A stretch of 64,000 nt of DNA from DATFVA01 sp963800255. Its GTDB lineage: Bacteria > Bacteroidota > Ignavibacteria > Ignavibacteriales > Ignavibacteriaceae. The stretch is taken from NCBI GenBank assembly GCA_963800255.1, contig CAWDAK010000003.1, positions 1 through 64,000 on the forward strand. Direction: 5' to 3'. The translations under genes and the position numbers were made by a program. Each line of letters starts with the position of its first letter. Positions within the stretch are counted from its first letter, which is position 1. The notes beneath the pieces are model-generated. The model was not told the origin of the DNA. It saw only the letters and a list, made by a program, of their open reading frames with translations, and ran no database searches. Shown in pieces: positions 48,195 to 57,753 of the stretch.

Positions 48195-48289
48195 TTTACT
48201 CCCCGTTCGTGGTAAATATTTTTAACTACAAATGAAAACTAAAATAAAAAGTTAAAAGGGAAAAGGGGGAAAGATTTTACACTTCGGGG

Positions 48290-49120
48290 TTAAATTTTAA
48301 TGAAGGATTTAAGAAAATCATTAACAGCCGCAATAAATTTTGCGGGCTCTTCAAGGTGGACAGTATGACCTGCATTTTTAACTATTACATGCCTGGCTGA
48401 CGGAAATTTATTAACAATACTTTTATTTAAGGCTGTGAATTTGGTATCGAGCTCACCAGTAAGCAGCAGTACTATTGTGTTCATTTTCTTCAGATGCGAA
48501 TGAAGGTTCGGCATCCTGCCGGTACTGAATCCCCGCATCGAATTTGACAATCCTATAGGATTGTTTCTCATTTTACTGTTCTTTATTTCATTTCTTTTTT
48601 CTTCAGAAAAACGGCGCTGGGTTGAAAAAATTTCCTTATTAATCCAGAGTTCAATAAACTCATCTATCCTGTTTGAGGATATAACCCGCGCAAGCTGTTC
48701 ATCATCGCGGATTCTTTTTTCCCTCTGTCTTTTGTCCCTGATACCGGGAGATGAACTTTCAAGTATTAGTCCCAGCACCCGTTCCGGATAAGTATAAGCA
48801 TAGCACAAAGCCAGCCGGCCTCCCATTGAATATCCGGAAAGTATTACCTTCCTGTCAGTAAACTCTGTAATAATTTTATTAAGCTGTTCTACCTGCAGTT
48901 CCCAGGAATACAATGAGGGTTCATTGGGGAAATCACTTTTACCATGACCAAGAAGGTCGATTGTGAACTTATTAAACCTGTTGTCTATAGCCGGCAGAAC
49001 ACCTGACCAGTCATTAGAGCTGCCGGTGAAACCGTGAAGAAAAAAAATGTCATCAGCTGATTTAATGATTTTCTCAGGCGGGTTAACATTAAGAAAAATG
49101 TTGGAATACTTTACTTTCAC
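48290..49120 (-). CDS. menH: SHCHC synthase (MenH), alpha/beta hydrolase
   Basis: 276 residues. Oxyanion region FLHGFTGSSNDW, nucleophile elbow LSGYSMGGRLALCYA with catalytic serine, acid in LLTGELDTKF and histidine in NAGHTVHLEEP. MenH removes pyruvate from SEPHCHC to give SHCHC. Identity as MenH is supported by position between menD and the rest of the men genes. Confidence 0.9.
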   Translation of the reverse strand: MKVKYSNIFLNVNPPEKIIKSADDIFFLHGFTGSSNDWSGVLPAIDNRFNKFTIDLLGHGKSDFPNEPSLYSWELQVEQLNKIITEFTDRKVILSGYSMGGRLALCYAYTYPERVLGLILESSSPGIRDKRQREKRIRDDEQLARVISSNRIDEFIELWINKEIFSTQRRFSEEKRNEIKNSKMRNNPIGLSNSMRGFSTGRMPNLHSHLKKMNTIVLLLTGELDTKFTALNKSIVNKFPSARHVIVKNAGHTVHLEEPAKFIAAVNDFLKSFIKI

Positions 49121-49201
49121 TCAATTCCTTCCGGGAGATTTCCAGCTTTTTTGAAGTATTCTTTTCTCATCCTTACGGAAGATTTTATGTCTGTTTTTAT
49201 T

Positions 49202-50860
49202 TCAATTACTGTGACTCTTTTTTCTTTTAAACGCGGCTGACATAACCTGCTCAAAATCTTTACCATTTTCGATCAGCCTGTATTCTGCGTTAAAGCTTTT
49301 AACGATTGACTCGAAATTAAGGTTATGGGGACTGATAAAGAAATCTTTGAACTTTTTTCCATAGGATGATACAGGAAGCATCCCGAATATAGCCCCGCCG
49401 TTGTTATTAATGAGGATTACCACAAGCGGTATTTTGTATTTCTCAGCGGTTAGCAGGGAAGTGATATCATAATAAAATGCCAGGTCCCCTGTAACGAGTA
49501 CGGCAGGCTTGTTCAGGGCCTTTTGAATACCCAGGGAGGTGGACAAAATTCCATCAATTCCACTGGCGCCGCGGTTGAAGTGGACGGTTATCTTTTTCTC
49601 AGTCTGCGGTGAAAAATAGTCAAGGTCCCTCACGGGCATACTGTTGGAAATGATAAGGTGCGAGTTTTCCGGCAGGTTATTTATTACCGCGGGAATAATT
49701 GCACTTTCATTAAAGGATGATGAGTTACTTGGTTTTGCTTTTATTAGTTCAGCGGATTCATCTGCTTTTATATAATGATTAAGCCATTCCATGCCGTTCT
49801 GTTTTTCCGCATCTTTGATAATCATACTGCAGAAACGGGAAGGAGAGGATTTGCAGACGCCCGAAGCGTTATTCCAGGGATCGAAGTTATCGCCATGACT
49901 ATTTATTATATACCTCTTTGCCGGTATCTTTCCTAACCAGTTTTCCACTGCCTTCGATGAAGGCGTTCTTCCGAAATGAAGGATAACCTCAGGGCTGTAT
50001 TGATTTGCAAATTTCTCATTATGCAGGAAAGCTTCATAATTAATTAATACGTTCTTTGATTTATTCCCGTATCTTAATTGTGAACAGGCATCGGCTATGA
50101 TAGGATAATTAAGTTTCTCAGCGAGACCAAGCAGCTGCTTCTTTGCATTACCGTCATATTCCATCGGTCCCGCCAGTATAAGTCCCTTTTCAGTTTCATT
50201 AATAGCACGCAGTATCTCCCTATAAATATTCCACCCGGGTTTAGGCTCCTTCTTCACAAAATTGCTCTCACGTAACTTGTGAGATTCAATCAGGCTGAGT
50301 GTTCTTTCACTTAGTTCATCTGTAAAAGAATCAGGTTCGAAAGGTTTGCGGAAGGGGAAGTTAATGTGAACGGGGCCTCCTTCGCTGAGGATGAAAGCCT
50401 CTGATGCGTATCTTCTTATTCTCCTGATTCCGGCTGCTGAAATTCCGGGGAGACCCGCATCCTTAAAAAATCTTGTATGATGTCCATAGAGGTTGTGCTG
50501 GTAAATGGTCTGGTTCGCTCCCCGTCCTATTAACTCAGGGGGGCGGTCGGCTGTGCAGACTATCAGCGGTATTCTCTGCTGGTAGGCCTCTATTACCGCA
50601 GGGTAAACCTCAGCAGCGGCTGTGCCCGATGTGGTTATTATGACGACGGGTTTTCCGGATGCCTTCGCTAGTCCCAGCGCAAAGAAAGCGCTGCTTCTCT
50701 CATCAATGTGAACAAAACATCTGAGTTTTTTATTGGAGGAGGCAGAAAGGGTTAAGGGAGTGCTCCTTGATCCCGGCGAAATACAAACATATTTGACGCC
50801 AAGGCCGGCCAGCCTTCCAAAGAAGTTGTCCGTCCAGAAAATGTTCCGGTTAATTTTCAT
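49202..50860 (-). CDS. menD: SEPHCHC synthase (MenD)
   Basis: 552 residues, thiamine-diphosphate family. ISPGSRSTPLTLS marks the substrate-binding N-terminal part; TSGTAAAEVYPAV and the glutamate-containing DERSSAF region complete it; GASGIDGILST and TGDLAFYYDIT...INNNGG form the ThDP/metal site near residues 440-500. It condenses isochorismate with 2-oxoglutarate. Its start overlaps the end of menF by 11 bases. Confidence 0.95.
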   Translation of the reverse strand: MKINRNIFWTDNFFGRLAGLGVKYVCISPGSRSTPLTLSASSNKKLRCFVHIDERSSAFFALGLAKASGKPVVIITTSGTAAAEVYPAVIEAYQQRIPLIVCTADRPPELIGRGANQTIYQHNLYGHHTRFFKDAGLPGISAAGIRRIRRYASEAFILSEGGPVHINFPFRKPFEPDSFTDELSERTLSLIESHKLRESNFVKKEPKPGWNIYREILRAINETEKGLILAGPMEYDGNAKKQLLGLAEKLNYPIIADACSQLRYGNKSKNVLINYEAFLHNEKFANQYSPEVILHFGRTPSSKAVENWLGKIPAKRYIINSHGDNFDPWNNASGVCKSSPSRFCSMIIKDAEKQNGMEWLNHYIKADESAELIKAKPSNSSSFNESAIIPAVINNLPENSHLIISNSMPVRDLDYFSPQTEKKITVHFNRGASGIDGILSTSLGIQKALNKPAVLVTGDLAFYYDITSLLTAEKYKIPLVVILINNNGGAIFGMLPVSSYGKKFKDFFISPHNLNFESIVKSFNAEYRLIENGKDFEQVMSAAFKRKKSHSN

Positions 50861-52256
50861 TAAAGATAGTAAGAAATGGTTTCAGTTTTAACTCGGTTTC
50901 TTTGTATTCCTCATCAGGACTGCTGCCATTTACGATGCCGCAGCCGGCATAAGCTATAAGTTTATTACCCGAGGTAAGCGCTGACCGGATTGCAAGTACA
51001 AATTCTCCTTCATTATGCAGGTTCACCCAGCCTATCAGGCCTGCGTATAGTCCCCGTTGATGAGGTTCAGTTTTTTTTATAAAGTTCAATGCAGCATCCT
51101 GGGGCGAACCGCAGACAGCAGGGGTAGGGTGAATTTTCCCTATTACATTCATAAATGAAACCTGGCCGTTAAGGTTTAGTCTTATTTCTGTTTTCAGGTG
51201 CTGTATATTCTGCAGTTTTTTTATGACAGGCTCACTGATTTCCATATCTTCAACGATCTTCTGAAGATTCTCCTTAATGTAATCCACAACTATCCTGTGC
51301 TCGGTGAGGTTCTTTTCATTTTGGAGGATGTCTGTTTCGATATGCCGGTCCTCTCCGTTGTTTTTGCCGCGGTCGGCCGATCCCGCAAGAATCTCCAGGA
51401 TCATCTCGGAACCTTTTATCCGCGCAAGAGTCTCCGGCGACGCACCGACGAAAGTCGACTTCCCGATATGGAAAAGGAAAAGGGTGCATTCGGGATAATT
51501 GGAGACAAGACTCTTAAGCATAAGCTCTGCCGAGATACCCGCGGTAAAGGTAAGCTCCACTTTCCGCGAGAGTACTACCTTTTCAAGTTTTCCGTCGTGT
51601 ATCCCGTCAAGTACCTGGTTAACCTGGTTCTTCCATTTTTTCTTATCCTTGGGCTCATCTCCGGTTCTCTTCAGAACCCTTAATTCTTTTGCCTCATCCT
51701 TCGATGAATCGGAAAAGAACAGCTTCAGTATACTTTCCAACTTTGAAACCAGTGTTTCTTTCCTGGTCTTCTGAGCGGTAAAACAATTGAAAACGAAATG
51801 ATAGCTTCCATTATTTTTAATGTATATCAGCTCAGGTATAAACCATGTGGAATCTTCAAAATCTTTCCATTGTTCATCTGAGTGCTCCACGGTAAACTTC
51901 ATTCCCCCCATGAAAAGAGGAACGGAAAAATCGTATTCACTCCTGTTTGAAATAAAATTCTCACCTGTTTCTTTAATCTTCTTCTCAAGGGATGAGAACC
52001 GTTTCTCGCCTTTTTCATTAAGTGTTAGTACCGAATTTACTCCAAGGAAAAACTCACCCATTGAGGGTTTTTCAGAGTAGAACAGGACTTCCTGAATTTT
52101 ACGGAGATTGTTTATCCTGTCGAAAATTTCATATTCTTCAGCGGGAAAAATATAGCTGATAAGGGATTGTCCGTTATTAGACTTAATTGATTTTTCATTT
52201 TTCTGAAGGAATTCAGCAAAAGAGGAAGCTGACGAGGTTAATATGTGATCTATCAT
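50850..52256 (-). CDS. menF: isochorismate synthase (MenF)
   Basis: 468 residues of the chorismate-binding family. Motifs include KVVLSRKVELTF, FVGASPETLARIKG, the C-terminal HPTPAVCGSPQDAAL and AGCGIVNGSSPDEEYKETE, the last with the metal-binding glutamates. It converts chorismate to isochorismate, the first committed step. First gene of the men cluster, preceded by about 80 bases. Confidence 0.94.
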   Translation of the reverse strand: MIDHILTSSASSFAEFLQKNEKSIKSNNGQSLISYIFPAEEYEIFDRINNLRKIQEVLFYSEKPSMGEFFLGVNSVLTLNEKGEKRFSSLEKKIKETGENFISNRSEYDFSVPLFMGGMKFTVEHSDEQWKDFEDSTWFIPELIYIKNNGSYHFVFNCFTAQKTRKETLVSKLESILKLFFSDSSKDEAKELRVLKRTGDEPKDKKKWKNQVNQVLDGIHDGKLEKVVLSRKVELTFTAGISAELMLKSLVSNYPECTLFLFHIGKSTFVGASPETLARIKGSEMILEILAGSADRGKNNGEDRHIETDILQNEKNLTEHRIVVDYIKENLQKIVEDMEISEPVIKKLQNIQHLKTEIRLNLNGQVSFMNVIGKIHPTPAVCGSPQDAALNFIKKTEPHQRGLYAGLIGWVNLHNEGEFVLAIRSALTSGNKLIAYAGCGIVNGSSPDEEYKETELKLKPFLTIFNEN

Positions 52257-52334
52257 TTGTTTTTATTGCTTAATGAGACATAACTAATTTGTGACAAAAA
52301 GATTAAAATTTCAATTAAATTCGTGTGCTATAGA

Positions 52335-53297
52335 TTACCTGAAATTTATGTCATCTTCAATAGTATCGAGGATCCGCAGATAACTGTCGTACCTGTAAGG
52401 AGAAATCTTATCTTCTTCCACTGCTTCAATAACAGAACAGCCCGGTTCATGATGATGAGTACAGGTATTAAACTTACATTCATTAAGATAGGGGAGGAAT
52501 TCCGGGAAGTAATGACCAAGGTCCTCTTTTCTAATTCCATAAGGCTCTACTTCACGTATACCCGGTGTATCGATGATGTAGGTTTCCGGCCCAACCCTGA
52601 TCATTTCGGCAGTAACAGTGGTATGGGTTCCTTTATCGGTAAATGAGCTGATGATTCCCGTCCTGAGTTCCAGTTCAGAAAACATTTTGTTCAGCAGGGA
52701 TGACTTGCCAACTCCCGAGTGGCCCCAGAAAAGATTTATCTTACCGCCAAGAGAGGATTTAAGTTCACTTATGCCTTCGCCTGTTTTTGCGCTTGTTAGA
52801 TAAACCTCATACCCGATCGACCTGTAGAGCTCCGTCCATTCGCCAATCATATCTTCCTCATCCAGGTCGGTTTTATTTATCACAAGGTTTACCTTGATGT
52901 TTGCACTTTCACCTGTTACAAGGAAGCGGTCAATCACCTTATTATTGAAGACAGGCTCAGAGATGCTGCTGACAACATAAAGGTCATCAATGTTCGCTGC
53001 GGCCACGTGCTCAAGCCGCTCCCCGCGGTACCCGGCTCCTTTTATTCTTGGTGCCTTCCTTGAAAGATAGTTTTTTCTTTCCTTTACTGTGTGGATAGAA
53101 CCGGTGCCGTCCCTGTTCAGGTCGATCTCAACCTTATCACCTACCACAACAATATCGGTTAAGTAAAGTTTGTCTTTTTTCAGGTTGAAGTCTTTTTTGA
53201 ATTTTCCCCGGAGATTGCTTCTGATTACCTCATCCTTTTCTTCGCAGTAGACATAATAATCTTTGCTTTCCGCTCTTAAAACAATTCCTTTAATAAT
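52335..53297 (-). CDS. rsgA: ribosome small-subunit-dependent GTPase RsgA, apparent ATT start
   Basis: Circularly permuted GTPase: OB-fold part (VVVGDKVEIDL), then NKTDL (G4), GHSGVGKSSLLNK (G1), DTPGIREVEP (G3) and the zinc-binding tail CKFNTCTHHHEPGCSVIEAV. It assists 30S maturation. ATG/GTG/TTG starts would give a protein lacking its N-terminal strand (first is GTG at 53147). The same frame is open upstream and reads IKGIVLRAESKDYYVYC, as family members begin, back to ATT codons at 53297 and 53294 that follow GAGGA; a stop lies three codons further. So either an AUU start is used, or the start codon is miscalled. Confidence 0.88.
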   Translation of the reverse strand: MIKGIVLRAESKDYYVYCEEKDEVIRSNLRGKFKKDFNLKKDKLYLTDIVVVGDKVEIDLNRDGTGSIHTVKERKNYLSRKAPRIKGAGYRGERLEHVAAANIDDLYVVSSISEPVFNNKVIDRFLVTGESANIKVNLVINKTDLDEEDMIGEWTELYRSIGYEVYLTSAKTGEGISELKSSLGGKINLFWGHSGVGKSSLLNKMFSELELRTGIISSFTDKGTHTTVTAEMIRVGPETYIIDTPGIREVEPYGIRKEDLGHYFPEFLPYLNECKFNTCTHHHEPGCSVIEAVEEDKISPYRYDSYLRILDTIEDDINFR

Positions 53298-53315
53298 GTT
53301 TCCTCATAAAATAAA

Positions 53316-53345
53316 AAAGCATCTTACCGAAAGATAAGATGCTTT
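53316..53345 (-). terminator. rho-independent terminator
   Basis: AAAGCATCTTA and TAAGATGCTTT arms (11 bases each) around an eight-base loop; on the minus strand a T run follows. It ends the FadL/PorV-like gene and lies directly before the rsgA leader. Confidence 0.88.
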
Positions 53346-53379
53346 GAATTTTCAGTCAATTATAAAAAAGTAATTGCGG

Positions 53380-54819
53380 TTAAAACCTGTAGGTTGCTGT
53401 AAGGATTACTTTATTCACTGAAACATCCTGGTAGGTTGTGGATACATTGGTATCATAATTATCACCGTAATTCTTCCACCACCCATGAGCTACACCAAGA
53501 TCGAGTCCCACAGTTTCATCCGCCAGAAAGCCGATTCCACCGGTAACATACTGGTGATCGTATGATGAAGGGTCGCCCCTGTAAGGCGACGGCTGAGCCA
53601 TATAACCTGCTCGCAGTCTTAACCCGATAACCGGGAAGGTATATTCCAGCCCGAGGTTATAGTTCAATACTGCGGTAAGCTGATCCTTTATATCCTGGTT
53701 CAGCTGTTCAACAAGTGTGGTGCCGAGCCCGGCAACATCTTCAAATTTCATCTGGGAGTAATCAAGAAGAGTTCCCTGGAGACTAACAATGAGTCCCTTC
53801 AGATTAAACGACAATCCTGCGCCCAGCTCGAAGGGAGTAGTTATATTGTACTCAACCTCGTCGCTGTAATCAGAGCTGTTTAGCGACACTCTTTCATTTG
53901 AAAAGTCGCTGTAGCCATTAACTGTAAACTTTTCTTTAATATCGTATGATTTAGGGAACTGGACGGTGAAGCCGAAACGGGCTACATCCCTCATCTGGTA
54001 AAGAACTCCCAGTTTAGCATCCCATCCGGAGAGGTCCCAGTTAAGCACACGGTTCAGATTAAAAGTCTGGAAATCGCTGTGGTATGTATCAGTAGGATCA
54101 ATCCTTCCATAAAACCCGCGGGTATCATCTTCATAATAATTATTATTGGAGGTATAGCTGCCTGTAATGATATTTAAGTTTAATCCCACAAAAAGGTTTT
54201 TATATGCTTCTATTGCTCCCGAGAATGTCCAGTTCTTAACAGCACCTGAATTAAGAATAGTTCCGCTCTGATTAAGTTTACCATTAACACTCGTCTGGTT
54301 GCTTGAATCAGCCAGGTAAAGCTGGTAGGGGATATCTGAAGGATAAGGACCCGCCAGCAGCGACTGAATCAGCGAGGTATTACCGCTGTTGAAGCCGTTA
54401 AATTTTACTGCCCCGGTAAAGTCCTTAGTAGTATGATACGCAAGTCCGAATACCAGACTTCCGCGGGTAGTAGGAAATGGGAAAGCAAAATTCAGCCTGT
54501 CAAGAGAAGTTGAGCTGTTTGAATAATCGGTGCTTTCGTTAAAGAAATCTGTTTTGTTGCTCGAGTTTGTGTACTGCAGTCCGCCTGAAATTTCCATTCT
54601 CTTCAGCAAACCGAAACCGGCCGGGTTAAAATAGGCTGCAGAGGCATCATCACTTAAACCAATATAGCTGTTGCCCATTCCCAGGGCACGTGCATTAGCG
54701 CCGAGTCCGGGAAAACCAAGTCTCACCGCATCATTTACATTCTGCGGGTATAAGGCGGCCGTGCCTGCCAGGATGATGAATAAAACAAGCTTTGAAAATC
54801 TGCTGCTTAAGCTTTTCAT
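53380..54819 (-). CDS. outer-membrane barrel of the FadL/OmpP1/PorV-like group
   Basis: 479 residues; signal peptide MKSLSSRFSKLVLFIILAG, then GLGANARALGMGNSYIGLSDDASAAYFNPAG, here cited only by its core ARALGMGNS and DDASAAYFNPAGF, the signature of this group. Long aromatic beta strands and a final YRF complete a barrel. PorV proteins assist T9SS substrates; FadL proteins import hydrophobic molecules. I cannot choose between these. Its gene follows a lipoprotein gene by two bases. Confidence 0.85.
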   Translation of the reverse strand: MKSLSSRFSKLVLFIILAGTAALYPQNVNDAVRLGFPGLGANARALGMGNSYIGLSDDASAAYFNPAGFGLLKRMEISGGLQYTNSSNKTDFFNESTDYSNSSTSLDRLNFAFPFPTTRGSLVFGLAYHTTKDFTGAVKFNGFNSGNTSLIQSLLAGPYPSDIPYQLYLADSSNQTSVNGKLNQSGTILNSGAVKNWTFSGAIEAYKNLFVGLNLNIITGSYTSNNNYYEDDTRGFYGRIDPTDTYHSDFQTFNLNRVLNWDLSGWDAKLGVLYQMRDVARFGFTVQFPKSYDIKEKFTVNGYSDFSNERVSLNSSDYSDEVEYNITTPFELGAGLSFNLKGLIVSLQGTLLDYSQMKFEDVAGLGTTLVEQLNQDIKDQLTAVLNYNLGLEYTFPVIGLRLRAGYMAQPSPYRGDPSSYDHQYVTGGIGFLADETVGLDLGVAHGWWKNYGDNYDTNVSTTYQDVSVNKVILTATYRF

Positions 54820-54821
54820 GA

Positions 54822-55325
54822 TTATTTCCTTCCCCCTGAACTTCTTCCTCCATTATTATTTCTTACTGTGCTTCCGCTGCTGGATGCATTCTCCCTGCTC
54901 GTGGACCCGGAATTTGAGGAGGTAGTGGAAGTCCTGGTTGTTTCAGTTGACGAACCATTTTTCCCGGAGTCTTTATTTTTATCGGCTGAACTGCCCGTAT
55001 CGCCATTCCTTGAAGGCGGAGCAGTATCAATAATTACCGGACCCCTGGGCTCCTGTCCTCTTTCGCCAAGGTTTCGTATAGGCTGCGATCCTCCATCTTC
55101 CCTGGTTGGTCTTGTTACAGCAGGAGGAGTAACATCCCACCACCATGGTGTATCATAGAAGTAATAATAATCGCCATAATAAGGGTCGCTGTAATAGACA
55201 CTAGTAGTGCTGGAATTATCCTCTGTAGGAAATTCCGAGTCAGGACTCCAGATGATGGTATAGCATCCTTCAAATCCAAGTGTAATTAAAGCTATAAATA
55301 ATATTTTAAGTATTAACGTTTTCAT
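54822..55325 (-). CDS. low-complexity lipoprotein
   Basis: 167 residues with a lipobox LGFEGC near residues 17-22, an aromatic region (VYYSDPYYGDYYYFYDTPWW), and a tail of Ser/Gly/Asn/Thr repeats ending RSSGGRK. Paralogous in layout to the next lipoprotein upstream. Function unknown. Confidence 0.7.
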   Translation of the reverse strand: MKTLILKILFIALITLGFEGCYTIIWSPDSEFPTEDNSSTTSVYYSDPYYGDYYYFYDTPWWWDVTPPAVTRPTREDGGSQPIRNLGERGQEPRGPVIIDTAPPSRNGDTGSSADKNKDSGKNGSSTETTRTSTTSSNSGSTSRENASSSGSTVRNNNGGRSSGGRK

Positions 55326-55337
55326 TTCATTAAGCTC

Positions 55338-56585
55338 CTATCTTCTGCTTCTACCGGAACTGCTGCCGCCGGAACGGCTGCCGCTGTTGTTAGAGGATGG
55401 CGGATTAGAGTTCCTCTGCGGCGGTGAATAGGAACGCGGTGTTGAATTCCGCGGTGGATTATTTCGCTGCGGCGGAGTGTAAGTCTTCGGAGAACTGTTC
55501 CTCTGCGGAGGAGTATAGCTTTTCGGAGGTGCTTTCCTCTGTGGAGGGGTATAGTTCTTCGGGGGAGCTGTTCTCTGCGGAGGTTTATATTCTCTGCGGG
55601 GAGGAGTATAGCCGCGCGGTCTTACATTTCCGTTGTCTTTTTTACCTTCGTTATTTTTACGGATATAAGGAGGACTAACTTTTCTGGTTTCTTTCCTGTT
55701 ATCATTTCTTTTCTCTATACGAGGCGGTGTTCTTCTCTGATCAATCCGTGGAGATTTACGTTCTTCGGGCCGCCTTACTTTCTGTCCTTCTTTGGTTCCG
55801 GTACGAAGTCTTGCCTCTTTCTGAGGTTCTCTTACCCTTAAATCTCTTCCGGATGTGACTCTTTCACCTGAATTTCTCGTGCCTGGTGTTAATCTTGTTC
55901 CTTCACGCTCACGTTTACCCAGACTCCTGTCAGTAATGCCGTCGCGTGAAACAATTGTACCCCTGGTTCTTCCGCCTCTAAGTCCGTCAAGATTCCTCAA
56001 TCTTCTTACATCTCTGTTTCTGTCCCTGGAAGTATAATAGTTATAAGTATATGAGGTATATCCTCCGTAATAGTACGAATTCCATCCTGCATACCAGGGT
56101 GTAGGGTAGTAGTAATAATAGGGGAGGCAGGACCATCCTCCGTAACACCAGCTGTTCCAGTATCCATAATAGAACGGATCGTAACAGTAGGAGTTATAAG
56201 CCCAGGTGTTCCAGCCGACACCGATTACAATAGAAGGATGATAGCCCCAGAAATATCTTTGGTATGTCGGGTATGAATTATAAAAATTATCATAATAATA
56301 AGGTGAGCTGCCTCCTCCGTAGTTGTAATCGCTATTATCGCTGTATCCTCTGTCATCGTAGTACTCTGTGCTGTCGTCATAATACTCGTCGCCATAGTAT
56401 TCTGAAGAATCGTCGTATGCATAGCCGCTGCCCTGGTCCGTATATCCCTGGTCGCTGCCGTAGGTACCCTGTCCGTAAGTATCCTGACCTCTGTCGGAAT
56501 AATCACGGTCCCTCGTCGCCAGCTCTGTATAACAGCCGGTGAAAAGCAGGGCTGCTGCTGATAAAATGTAAATAAAATGTTTCAT
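55338..56585 (-). CDS. Tyr/Gly- and Pro/Arg-rich lipoprotein with tandem repeats
   Basis: 415 residues. Lipobox LLFTGC near residues 14-19; a Tyr/Gly/Asp-rich region (YDDSSEYYGDEYYDD); a conserved-looking core with VIGVGWNTWAYNSYCY; then an Arg-rich segment and about eight repeats of the type TPPQRxxPPKxY, ending in a Ser/Gly/Arg tail (SGGSSSGRSRR). The tail resembles that of the downstream lipoprotein (gap 12 bases), suggesting a related surface role. Repeats are likely slippage-prone. Confidence 0.75.
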   Translation of the reverse strand: MKHFIYILSAAALLFTGCYTELATRDRDYSDRGQDTYGQGTYGSDQGYTDQGSGYAYDDSSEYYGDEYYDDSTEYYDDRGYSDNSDYNYGGGSSPYYYDNFYNSYPTYQRYFWGYHPSIVIGVGWNTWAYNSYCYDPFYYGYWNSWCYGGWSCLPYYYYYPTPWYAGWNSYYYGGYTSYTYNYYTSRDRNRDVRRLRNLDGLRGGRTRGTIVSRDGITDRSLGKREREGTRLTPGTRNSGERVTSGRDLRVREPQKEARLRTGTKEGQKVRRPEERKSPRIDQRRTPPRIEKRNDNRKETRKVSPPYIRKNNEGKKDNGNVRPRGYTPPRREYKPPQRTAPPKNYTPPQRKAPPKSYTPPQRNSSPKTYTPPQRNNPPRNSTPRSYSPPQRNSNPPSSNNSGSRSGGSSSGRSRR

Positions 56586-56745
56586 AACCTTTCCTCCGAA
56601 AAAATAACTACCATAATATGCGCAAATATCAAGCCTGATTAAAGGTTTAAATTTCTATATTATAGACAAAATTAAGGGGTCTAAAGTTTCATTTAAAGGT
56701 GTGATGTATAGAATAATAGATTATGTTGTACATAAAATTCGACAC

Positions 56746-56911
56746 TTGCTGAATCACTGATTCGTTCCTTGCTTTAGGTGCAGCGCACCAAAATGTACGT
56801 AGGCCCTTGCCATTAACAATCTCCCCGCATCAACCGGCATATTTCCTTGCTGAATCACCGATTCATTCCTTGTTTTAGGTGCAGCGCACCGAAATGTACG
56901 TAGGCCCTTGC
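56746..56911. repeat. two 65-base direct repeats with hairpins
   Basis: Units at 56746-56810 and 56847-56911 differ at only four positions, start TTGCTGAATCAC and end GTAGGCCCTTGC. Each carries a GAATC-A-GATTC-type inverted repeat and the family hairpin GGTGC-AGC-GCACC followed by ATGTACGTAG. They occupy the gap between two minus-strand genes; nothing else is seen in 56586-56915. Confidence 0.85.
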
Positions 56912-56915
56912 TTAT

Positions 56916-57689
56916 TTAGAAAATCGACTTAATATATTCTATTTTTAATGCTCTGTCAGCGGCAGAAGGGGTAAGTTTTTTGTTGCTTAACAAATCACGC
57001 AGATCAAACTCGAGGGTAAATCCGGCACCGACTGACCATCTTAGTCCTGCATTAAGATATCCATTATCTCCGCCGAAGTATTTCGTTCCGTTATCATTAA
57101 AGGCAAAGTTATACTCCGCGATCAGTGATACTGAACTTCCGAGGGTTTTTTCAGCACCGACATAGAAATCAATAAAGTTATCGCCGTCTTTTGATTCAAG
57201 TGAGTAGGTAGCGGCGGCATGTACACTTAGATAACCTAAAAAAGCAAAGTTTTTACTTGCTGCGGCATAAAAACCCGGGGATTTGATATCATATCTTCCT
57301 GAGGAATCGTGATAAAGACCTTTCCCTTGTGAATCGAAACCAATTGATATAGCAGGGAAGGTGAGTGCCTCATTGAACAGTCTGAACCTTATATTTACGC
57401 CGGGAAGCTTGTACCAGTCGATTTTCCCTTCACCAATAACATTTCCTCCTCCATAAGAGATGCCGAAACTTACATTATCAAAGGCTCCTACTTCCAGTTT
57501 CTCAATTACAACTCCTCCCGGAAGTACATCAGTAGTAGCCCCGACAAAGCCTTTTTCAAGAATTCCCGCGGTGGGCATATCAATCAGGGTTCTGTATTCA
57601 AATTTTGCTTTTTCCCCGGCGGTGCCCTGGGAATATGCACTTATTGAGAATATGGATATTAAAGCGATGGCTGAAATAAAAGTTTTCAT
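56916..57689 (-). CDS. outer-membrane/secreted beta-barrel protein, function unknown
   Basis: 257 residues from the ATG at 57689 (MKTFISAIALISIFSISAYS signal peptide); an upstream in-frame start adds ten unlikely residues. The rest is alternating beta strand with glycine and aromatic residues (GAFDNVSFGISYGGGNVIG, SVSLIAEYNFAFNDNG). The ending ALKIEYIKSIF is consistent with a barrel. No family recognised. Confidence 0.7.
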   Translation of the reverse strand: MKTFISAIALISIFSISAYSQGTAGEKAKFEYRTLIDMPTAGILEKGFVGATTDVLPGGVVIEKLEVGAFDNVSFGISYGGGNVIGEGKIDWYKLPGVNIRFRLFNEALTFPAISIGFDSQGKGLYHDSSGRYDIKSPGFYAAASKNFAFLGYLSVHAAATYSLESKDGDNFIDFYVGAEKTLGSSVSLIAEYNFAFNDNGTKYFGGDNGYLNAGLRWSVGAGFTLEFDLRDLLSNKKLTPSAADRALKIEYIKSIF

Positions 57690-57753
57690 GTTTCCTCGAA
57701 GAGAATATTCTTCCTTCACAAATATAGCAATTATTTCATATTATTCCATTTAC

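Noticed and set aside
56225..56506. minus-strand 93-residue ORF rich in Thr and Ile
   Set aside because: It is an out-of-frame reading of the low-complexity lipoprotein repeats.
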